Under the pieces are notes generated by a model. That model had not been told where the DNA came from and did no database searches. It saw only the letters and a list, made by a program, of their open reading frames with translations. DNA of 64,000 nt from Shinisaurus crocodilurus (lineage: Eukaryota; Chordata; Lepidosauria; Squamata; Shinisauridae). Where the stretch lies: assembly GCA_021292165.1 (NCBI GenBank), contig CM037880.1, forward strand, positions 137,952,564-138,016,563, written 5' to 3'. Positions 55,994-64,000 of the stretch are shown piece by piece (within the stretch, counting starts at the first letter, position 1; each line of letters opens with the position of its first letter). The position numbers and the translations under genes are program-made.

Positions 55994-58900
55994 TGCGCAG
56001 TGTAATTTCCTGCCAGGGAACATGAGGCTCGAGTAAAAGCTCATGATTCCACATCAGGAAAATTCCACATTGGCGCCAAGTGTTTTATTTCCTTAAGCCC
56101 CTGTGTAAATTTGTGTGTGACAAATTTAAAGGGGAAAAAAGGCTAGATGAGAAGGTTTAAGACAACCCCCCCCCCCAGTGTGTGGTGGTCCTGATCCAGA
56201 TCAGGAGCCTGTGTACTTACATGAAAGTAGAACAAAAAGTTATGATCACATTCAACATAGGTTATAGTTCGTTCAATGTAGGTTATATTATAGGCAACGT
56301 AGCTCTACTTGCCCCTGGCACAGAGGCCTTCACTGGGCTTCCCCATGTCCACTGGAGGCCTTTGCCACCTGCTCCCCCTCCCAAGGTGAGTCTTTATTTT
56401 TCTTGGGGGAGGTGGTGCAATCCCAATTCATGGGAAGGGAAGGGTGAAGAACCCCTCTCTTGCTTGGCATTTCCCCCCCTGTAAGTGCCCCCCCCGTATC
56501 ATTATGAGGGAATATGCTCTACAAGGGAAACACAACATTTAGAACCTTGTGTTTAACATCTAGTTCTGCCCTCAGATGCTATCAGCCCTGATTCTTCATC
56601 CATCCATCCAGCTACTTTCTCCTCCACAGAGACAAAGGGCTCTTTGACTCCCTGCTCTCACCTTCTTCACCTCAGCTGCTTATTCCTGTGTGTGAGAATC
56701 AAGACAGAAGAAAATGGGAGTGGGCAGCTGATATGCACAACAAGAGACCATGCCACAACATCTGGCACTTCCCACATTGCAAAAGAGGGTCAAGGAGCCT
56801 TTTTGCATCTGGCCCTCAGCCCTAGCTAAGTTCAAATAGGAGAGACAAATAGTTTCCTTTGTGAAATATTCTCAGTGCTTGTGGGAAATGACATCCTTTT
56901 GATAGGGAATAGAGCATTTAGCACTTCTGTCCTAATGGCTTAATTAGCATGGCTCTTACCTTTGGGTTCAAGTCTCTCTTCAGGATGTAGACACCTGCAG
57001 GAGGAAACTGCTACAGAATCAGAGAAGCCATCCTGCAGAAGAGAAAACCAGATGTCCCTGCAACCTCTCACTGCATGCTACCCAACCGGAAAGTTTTGAT
57101 CCCCAGATGGCACTATGGAAAAAGTACTTTAAGTAACTACTGCATCCTGCTGCCATAGTATCTGTAGTTGGCAACACTCTTGCCATGTCTAAAATACAAG
57201 ACAATCTATTTACCAATTCATAATAGCTAGAGTAACAGGATGCCTTAAGTTGCTGTAAAGCACACTGGGATACCCAGATGATGAGCATCGCTATTTTGTC
57301 CAGATCTATTATTTTTAACTACCTAAATATTTGTCGCTAAAATAAATTATACACCCTTGAGTTGTGAGGTTCTACCTCTAGAGGCAGCCTAAGCAATAAT
57401 TTTGACTAACTAACAACTACATGTAAAATAGGAACATGTATTAATGCATGCCAGTTCTTAACGTCTTATCCTAAGCAAACACAATGACCTACCCTTTTTA
57501 AACAGAACCCACAAGAAAACTGTCCTGTGGGAACTTTGACCACAATGGGTTCTATTTCAAAGGCAGCCACATTAGATGTCTTATATGTCTTAAAATCAAT
57601 ATTGATATGCTAAGGATACTATGGACTGGAATCTAGAAACCTTATGGTGGCTAGTAATTGTAGCACCTACCACCACCTTTTTGACACATCTGCCTTCAGA
57701 CCTTGTTAGAATCCAAAAAGGCAGAAATGCAAAAGTGAAAAAGGAAGAGTGGATGCTGACTTCAATTCACCTTTAGAGAAATGGAGCCTCTATACTTGAC
57801 ATTTTGAACCTACGCCTTTCATATAAACATTTTGTTTTAACCCAGGGATTAATTTGTGGAAAGCAATTGCGATATTCTAGGGCTCCCCTACAAGGATCTG
57901 TTCCCTAAAAGTCCTTGAATTAGTCACTCAGCCTGCCCATTGAGTCCAGATTTTCCCTAATATCCCCCAAAATAGCCAGTTGCCATTGCCTACAGATTTA
58001 CAGAGAGCGGCAAGATGCTCCCTTTTATATACTTGGCTGTGTAACTCAAAGCCAGCATGCGGGGTGAGATATGCTAACCTTAGAATCCACCAGACCAGAA
58101 CACATCCATGAATTTAAACTGGTAAGTATATTTACTGGTGGAAAATAATAACCAGAAGATACAGTCATTTGATAAAGAATAACAATTAATAGTCCTAAGA
58201 TCCTAACCTAACCTGACTCACCTCTTTGGCAGCTATTGGAACCAACAAACTTTTCTCCTCTTCCTTTCTCTTTCTCTCCAAACTCCTCTCTCCCTAACTC
58301 TCCTCTCAGCTTTCTCTCTCCTAACTCACTTTCTCAATTGACTCTCCCAGCCTGTCACTCACCCTAACTCTACCCACCATTCCATTTCACTCCCCTGCTG
58401 TCAATCATTCTTCCACTCATTCTTCTATTGCAACCATGTGATGTGGCATCAGTTAGATCTTAATCTCCTTGGGGTTTTTCTTTACTGCACAGTTGTAAGG
58501 TTTATGATTGGGTTATAAACAAGAGAAGAGAGATGCTGCTAAATGAGGTCAAATGCACCATCAACTTATTCAATATCCCACAAGGGGCATGTGTTTTCAA
58601 AAGAGGACTTCAAATTGAGCAGCATAAGCTTTAGAAAGGTCATATTTAGGGAGCTCCTGGTGTAAACATCAAAGTTTGCATGTATGTATGTTGATAGATG
58701 GAACCATGAACCTAGAAGAGTCTTAAGATCAATCATGTAATATAACTGTTCCTGACCTGTATCATTTCATACAGCAGGCTTCATACAGCATTTCATACAG
58801 AGGAGTTGCATGGTTGATCAGGGGTCATTTAGATAGGGAGTGGAACTTTGGGCATTATTTAATGCCCTTTTCAGTATCTTTTCTCTTTGCATTGCTGTGA

Positions 58901-59131
58901 TATGAGCCCATTTCAACATAAGGGTGCAATTTTAGTTTAGGTGGTCTGATGCCACAAACTGCTGGTGACTTCAAACTACACTGGAAGAAAAATGTTTAAT
59001 TTAGAATCAGCTGTGGATCTAAAGCTTATGTTTTTGTTACAGTTTCTCAATTATTATTTTTTAGAAGTTCTAAATCATTTTTAGGGTGTTCAGAATGTCT
59101 TGGTTACACTTCAAAGCAACACACATCATCG
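55994..59131. other. No gene recognised; pyrimidine-rich tract inside
   Basis: Nothing supportable as a gene. 58250-58390 is a strongly pyrimidine-biased tract of 'ctctc' and 'ttctc' words. Confidence 0.45.
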
Positions 59132-59383
59132 TACAGTAATACCTTGGATTGCAAGTAACTTGGTTTGAGAGCGTTTTGCAAGACAAGCAAATTTTTAAAT
59201 ATTTATTTAAATCTTTTTGACTTGATATACAAGCGACATCTTGCAATACAAGTACTGTAGTACGGCTTAAATTAAAAATCTCTGTACAATTTTTTTGGGG
59301 GGGATTTCATTTTGATATGAGTGTTTTGGATTACAAGCACGTTTCCAGAACGAATTATGCTCTCAATCCAAGGCATGACTGTA
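59132..59383 (-). mobile_element. Tigger/pogo-like MITE (copy 3)
   Basis: The reverse orientation of copies 1 and 2: 'tacagtaataccttggattg' to 'aaggcatgactgta', TA-flanked. Confidence 0.8.
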
Positions 59384-59662
59384 TTTCTTTTACATCTTTT
59401 GGAAATTTAGAAGGGCCTATAAGAAGAAGAACATGGTACAGTTTCAGTTAAGTCTTTGCAAGTTCAGCTTAATCTTGATTGACTTGTTGCAGTCCAGATC
59501 ACCGCTTATATGGCACTGTTGCTTTGTACGTAGTTGGGGAAAGAGAAGGTACTGAATGAAGCCTCTCCATTACCTTGATGAGTTGCTGGTAGGACCTGCC
59601 AATGAAAATAGAACCTCATGCAATGTCAGTCCCTCCATCTTCCTTCCATTGGGGCTAGAGCA

Positions 59663-59790
59663 GGGCTAGGCAAGCTGGTGCCCTGCAGATATTTTGGACT
59701 ACAATTCCTATAAGTCTCAGCCAGCATGGCCAATGGGAAGGAATTATGGAATTGTATTCCAAATCATCTGTATAGCACCAGGTTGCTATA
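59663..59790. repeat. Palindromic MITE, family A (copy 9)
   Basis: 'aagctggtgccctgcagata' and 'tagcaccaggttgc' inverted; 'ggactacaattcctataag' inside. Confidence 0.7.
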
Positions 59791-60324
59791 GAGGAAGGGA
59801 AGCTGTTCCTGCACTACACAGTTGTTATTAAAGAAACAAGTATCTTCTCTGGATTGGAGGAGGTCTGGGGTCCATTTCTGCCCCCCTGCAGGATGCAGTC
59901 TGTAGGGCACCCACTCCAGTTTTTAAAAAAGGGGGGGATGCTGGCTTGCTCCCAAAATTCAGCAGCAAACAGCCCCATTGTGCTACAGAGCACTGTAAGG
60001 GTTAAATTTAGCTTGTTTCCGAGCTTTAAAAAAGGGGGGGCAGCTTGGCCCACAGTGCAGGGGCAGCACCGGCCACATGCAGCCCACCGGCTGCATGTTT
60101 CCCACCCCTGCTCTAAGTGTACAAAAAGGGTTGTCACCCTCTTTTTTGCTCTACATACATCTCTCTCTCTTTCTCTCTCTCTCTGCTCTAAAGACATCTT
60201 TTTGCTCTTTCACTCTACAGACATCTACAGTGGTTGAAGCTATGGAATCTGGTATCAGCTGCATCTGCATTGATCTTTCTACCATGTTGTACTTTTGAAA
60301 AACAGAGCCAGTGTGGGAGTAGTG

Positions 60325-60582
60325 AGAGCCAGTGTGCAGTAGAGGTTAGAGTGTTGGCAGTGGGACTCGGGAGATCCGGGTTCTAGTCCCCACTCAGCCA
60401 CAAAGCTCACTGGGTGACTGACTTTGGGCCAGTCACTGACTCACCGCCCAACCTACCTCACAGGGTTGTTATGAGGATAAAATGGAGAGGGGGAGGAGGA
60501 GAAGGATTATGTAAGCCACCTTGGGTTCCTTGCATGAGGAAAGGTGAGATATATAAATATAATAAATAAATAAAAATAAACA
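60325..60582 (+). mobile_element. CORE-SINE (MIR-like), copy 1
   Basis: A tRNA-type head with an A-box-like 'gtgcagtagaggttagag' and a B-box-like 'gggttctagtccc', then 'ctttgggccagtcactgact', the 'acctcacagggttgtt' CORE/3' segment shared with MIR, 'gccaccttgggttccttgca', and a tail 'aataaataaataaa'. Confidence 0.85.
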
Positions 60583-61548
60583 ATATGGTAACACAGAATG
60601 CCCTCATGGAGCAGAGCTGTGTCCTTCATTCTGTGATTTTGCAGTGCCTCCTGCCACCCCCTCCAATGCTCATTTGTCCTTTGTGATTACGCGTCCTTGC
60701 AAAAAGGTATAGTGGCGGGTGGGCAGGTGTGTATGTGTGTGTGTGGAGTCCTTTGTATAGTTCTCTTTTTAAATAACAGACTGAGAAAAGGGAGTGATGA
60801 GTCTCTTAAGGAAACATAAACACTGTGTACTCATTAGAAGCCTCATTATAAATAAAGTGCAGAGAAGGTGCCCTAAGAGCAAGCTCTTTTGAGGGTGTTT
60901 ATTAGGACAAAGAGCTCCTTTAATAGGGCAACGGAAAAGAGAAAGCACTCTGCCGCAATAATTAATAAACATTACCCCTTTTACTGACTTCTTGGGAATG
61001 GCTTTGCCCTTGTATCTTTCTTTTAAAGGGACAGGCACCTTTTTCCTGTGTGCAAGTGTGGTGCTATGTGCGCCATCAACATGCTGCCAGATTTGTTTCC
61101 AAAGCTCTCAGCCTGAAGTGCTGCCTGGACACCTTGACAGAAACAGTTTGAATGAGGAAGTCTGTTCAAATCTGTAGATGATTTAAAAAAAAAACCGGAA
61201 CTGCAAATGCTGTTGTGGGCGGAATTAAAATCCAAGATCACCTTGATCATTTGGAAAACTGGGCTGAAAGACAAGTGGGAGCTATTGCATAGTGGGACGA
61301 AAAACCAAATATAGAAATGCAGAATGGAGGTAATTTGACCAGGTTTCAGCACTAGTGAGAAAGGCGTGGGGATTTCAGTGGGTTACACAGTGAATTGGTA
61401 GCAAGATGGTTGTAAAAAAAAAAAAAGGTGTGTGTGTGTGTCTTAAATATTTATCTTTGGATTGCATTTGCAAAAGCACAGCATGCAAGACACAGGAGAT
61501 AATAGTACTGCTCTGCTTGTTATTGGTTAGGGTTCAACTGTTATGGTT

Positions 61549-61793
61549 CAGTGTGGCGTAGTGGTGAGAGTGTTGGACTGGGACTTGGGAGATCTGGGTT
61601 CTATTCCCCGCTTGGCCATGAAACTCACTGGGTGACTTTGGGCCAGTCACTGACTCTCAGCCTAACCTACCTCACAGGGTTGTTGTGAGGATAAAATGGA
61701 GAGGAGGAGGAGGATTATGTAAGCCACCTTGGGTTCCTTGCAGGAAAAAAGGCGGGGTATAAATATAACAAATAAATAAATAAATAAAATAAA
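61549..61793 (+). mobile_element. CORE-SINE (MIR-like), copy 2
   Basis: Same architecture as copy 1: 'gtgtggcgtagtggtgagag' head, 'gggttctattccc', 'cacagggttgttgtgaggat', 'ccttgggttccttgcagg', tail of 'aaataaataaata'. Confidence 0.88.
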
Positions 61794-61887
61794 CTAGAAC
61801 ACTGCCTCTAGTTTTAAAGCAGTATTTTATTTTATTTTAAAGTGTAGCTAACCAGAGAAGATTTGCAGGAGAATAGTGACGATGATA

Positions 61888-62080
61888 AACACATTTACTA
61901 GGGAGCAAGCCCCACTGAACACAGTGGGGGCTTCCTTCCAAGTAAATATACATAGGATTGCAGAGTTACTCTGCACTTACTATGTAGTATGCCCCCTTGA
62001 ACACAGAACTGAATAAGCATGCATATACTAGCACTGCATAGTTGTACACTTTCATGGGTGTAAGCCCTACTCAATGGAAC
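61888..62080. repeat. Family B palindromic repeat
   Basis: 'agtgggggcttccttccaag' and 'aatatacataggattgca', preceded by 'gcaagccccactgaacacag'. Confidence 0.55.
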
Positions 62081-62239
62081 TTCAATGCATAGAGTTGGGT
62101 GGTACACATGCATAGATTAGAGCTAGAGAAGTCCAGAATTTGTGATAGGTCTAGAATTTGGGCATGCTCAGATAAGATAAGATGGGAGGGAAGACATCTA
62201 ATGTCTTATTTCCTTATGTCCTCTCCATTATGTCATAAA

Positions 62240-62637
62240 CAATTTAGGTTTATACAAGTTGGGAACTTGTTACCTGAGAGACTGCCTTCTTCCCTATAGA
62301 CCCATTCTGTCCTTGAGGTCATTTGGCGAGGCCTTCCTTCTGGTGCCAGATGATTCTTGAGATCCACCTTGCAGTCATTAGGAGCAGGGCATTAGTCTAG
62401 TGGTGCCCACTATGAGGATGAATCTTCCCCCTGACTTTAGATATGCACCAACACTTTTTATTTTTAGGTGGATGTTGAAGACCCATATATTTATGCTTCC
62501 TTGTGTAGTGTAGCCTAGCATCTTATGTAGATATGATATATTCTATGTATTGGTCTTTATTTTTACGTTTCTATGAATTGTGTACACTGCCTCGAAATCC
62601 TTAGATTTAAGTGGTTTATAAATATAAATAAACAGTG
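62240..62637 (+). mobile_element. L2-like LINE 3' end
   Basis: 'gggaacttgttacctgagag' to 'acccattctgtccttgagg' is the last coding part (a 'LVTYLRDCL' type peptide with breaks), then a 3' UTR ending 'gtttataaatataaataaac'. Confidence 0.65.
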
Positions 62638-62654
62638 ATGCTGAAGCCTGGTGC

Positions 62655-62757
62655 AAGCTTCTCCATCATCTCTGCCCATTGGCCATCCTGACTGGACCTG
62701 ATGGAAGTTGTAGTCCAAAACATCTGGAGGGCACTGAGTTGGGGAAGGCTGGTGCAA
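62655..62757. repeat. Palindromic MITE, family A (copy 10)
   Basis: The right half is clear: 'gatggaagttgtagtccaaa', 'acatctggagggcact', 'ttggggaaggctgg'. The left half is decayed. Confidence 0.65.
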
Positions 62758-62761
62758 TGAC

Positions 62762-62945
62762 CATGGCTCATAGCTCAGTGATAGAACACACGCTTCACAT
62801 GCAGAAGGTCATATGTTCAATCCCAGATGTCTCCACAGGTAAGGCTGGAAAAACTCCTGCCTGAAACCCTGGTGAGCCGCTGCCAGTCCGTGTCAGCAAT
62901 ACTGGGCTAGATGGACCAAGGGTCTGACTCAGCATCCTATGTTCC
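62762..62945 (+). mobile_element. tRNA-derived SINE
   Basis: The tRNA head 'tagctcagtgatagaacaca' and B-box-like 'gttcaatccc' are followed by 'ctcctgcctgaaaccctgg', 'gagccgctgccagtccgtgt', 'gggctagatggaccaagggt' and the end 'cctatgttccta'. The head is not a tRNA gene, because it lacks a foldable anticodon and acceptor arm. Confidence 0.85.
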
Positions 62946-64000
62946 TAAGACTGGCCTGGTGTGAAGGTCCATCCTCTCCAGCACATTGGGTACTTATTGG
63001 AGGAAATGTTGCTGAGATAAGAAAAGTGCTCTTCTAGCTCAGGGGTTAAAACAAATACTAAACATAATGGGTCATAGCAGGTTGACCCACTGTTTTAACA
63101 ATGGAACATATAGAGAAGATGATTATTTTGTTAAATGTGTATTTATAAAATGCTGAATTTGTTTATGTGTTGTTATATCTGTCAAAATAGGAAGCCTAAT
63201 TCTTTCTTTACAGGCATATTTTGTTTTCTTTTGGCTTTGGTGCTTTTCAAATTACAAGGATTGATGTCTGAAAATTGCAAGCACTTTATTTGCTTGGCTG
63301 TGTATTTCTCTGCTTGAGATACAACAAAGCCAAGGAAAAATGGCAGAGCTGATTTTTCTTTCTCCATGGAGGTCTCATAGGATAGAAAAGGACAGTGTTC
63401 AGATGAGATTTCTTTCCTACTTGGGGTAAAAATTAACAAGCTGCACCTGACTGTGTGTGAGAGGAAGCCTGAGCTTAATTGATAATTCAGATTTCCTGCA
63501 TTTTGATCCTATTTTGCCCATGTAATAAGTACTTAGGAATGCGGACAACATAAACAGATTTTTCTAGAAGAGATAAATAACCGAGGGCAACACTGAACAT
63601 CTTGCACAAGTTTTCAATTTAATTGACACACATTTCTTTCACACATTACACTGTGAGAGGGATGGCAACCTGAAGAGCTCCAAAATAAGGAACACATTGT
63701 GAGTAGGGTGGCCAGCTGCAAAAGAGGACAGGGCTGTTGAACTTTTAATTGTTGTGTAGAAGAGGGGATTTCAGCAGGCGTAGCTTGTCAGTCAAGGTAA
63801 TTGTGAGATCATAAGAAAATGATGCATTATGTGCGTGAGAAGAACATTAACAAAACTTTATTAGAAGATATCATCCTTGTAATGTTTTAAATGAAAGTTG
63901 CTTTTTACAGTTATGGTGCAATAATTATGGTACAGTTATGGTGCATCTCACAAATAAATAAGGTTCATAAATAAGGAACCATTCCTTGATATAAGGAACA
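62946..64000. other. No feature recognised
   Basis: Nothing supportable; a short 'ttatggtgcaataattatgg' duplication at about 63912-63943. Confidence 0.5.

Noticed and set aside
62765..62825. tRNA gene
   Set aside because: The A and B boxes belong to a SINE head. The acceptor and anticodon arms do not fold and the SINE body follows.

Overview
The window looks like intergenic or intronic DNA from a squamate reptile, probably a lizard. I recognise no host protein-coding exon, rRNA or functional tRNA gene. The assignment rests on the repeat mixture: CR1 and L2 LINE tails, L1, a zinc-finger LINE of Ingi/Vingi or RTE-like type, an intact-structured Ty1/copia element, SGNH-hydrolase sequence typical of Ngaro/DIRS retroelements, hAT and Tigger-like DNA transposons, CORE-SINE and tRNA-SINE copies, and many short palindromic MITEs. 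The species cannot be read from the sequence. Element family names come from recalled motifs, not from a search.

Layout. At 1-4.6 kb there is a truncated L1 (19-bp target duplication) inside an older repeat, then two copies of a GC-rich module full of long hairpins, the second joined directly to an L2-like 3' end. The 7.1-20.4 kb region is the most complex. It holds a SINE-derived ~400-bp tandem repeat, a 449-bp inverted repeat with one mismatch seen and a 68-bp spacer (10365-11330), and a degraded SGNH-hydrolase reading frame that is split by a complete Ty1/copia retrotransposon (12741-19191, target duplication GTGTC). The copia element has near-identical LTRs, a primer site matching the anticodon arm of initiator tRNA-Met, a polypurine tract, and Gag, protease, integrase, RT and RNase H. 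It is itself split by a 923-bp hAT element (15084-16006, 8-bp target duplication), so there are three nested levels.

The 20.8-39 kb region is ordinary repeat-rich DNA with a CpG-rich possible DNA transposon, CR1 fragments, MITEs, one Tigger-like element and one SINE. At 39.5-44.2 kb there is another nest: a 5'-truncated L1 (16-bp duplication) interrupted by a 3.9-kb full-length LINE (12-bp duplication). That LINE encodes an endonuclease, an RT and a C-terminal C2H2 zinc finger, and has only two single-base frame breaks. From 44 to 64 kb come a possible solo LTR, two more Tigger-like copies, a decayed L2, a nearly perfect hAT palindrome, further MITEs, two CORE-SINEs and a tRNA-SINE.

No genes here work together in a pathway. 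What the window records is a series of insertions whose order can be read from target duplications and restored reading frames.
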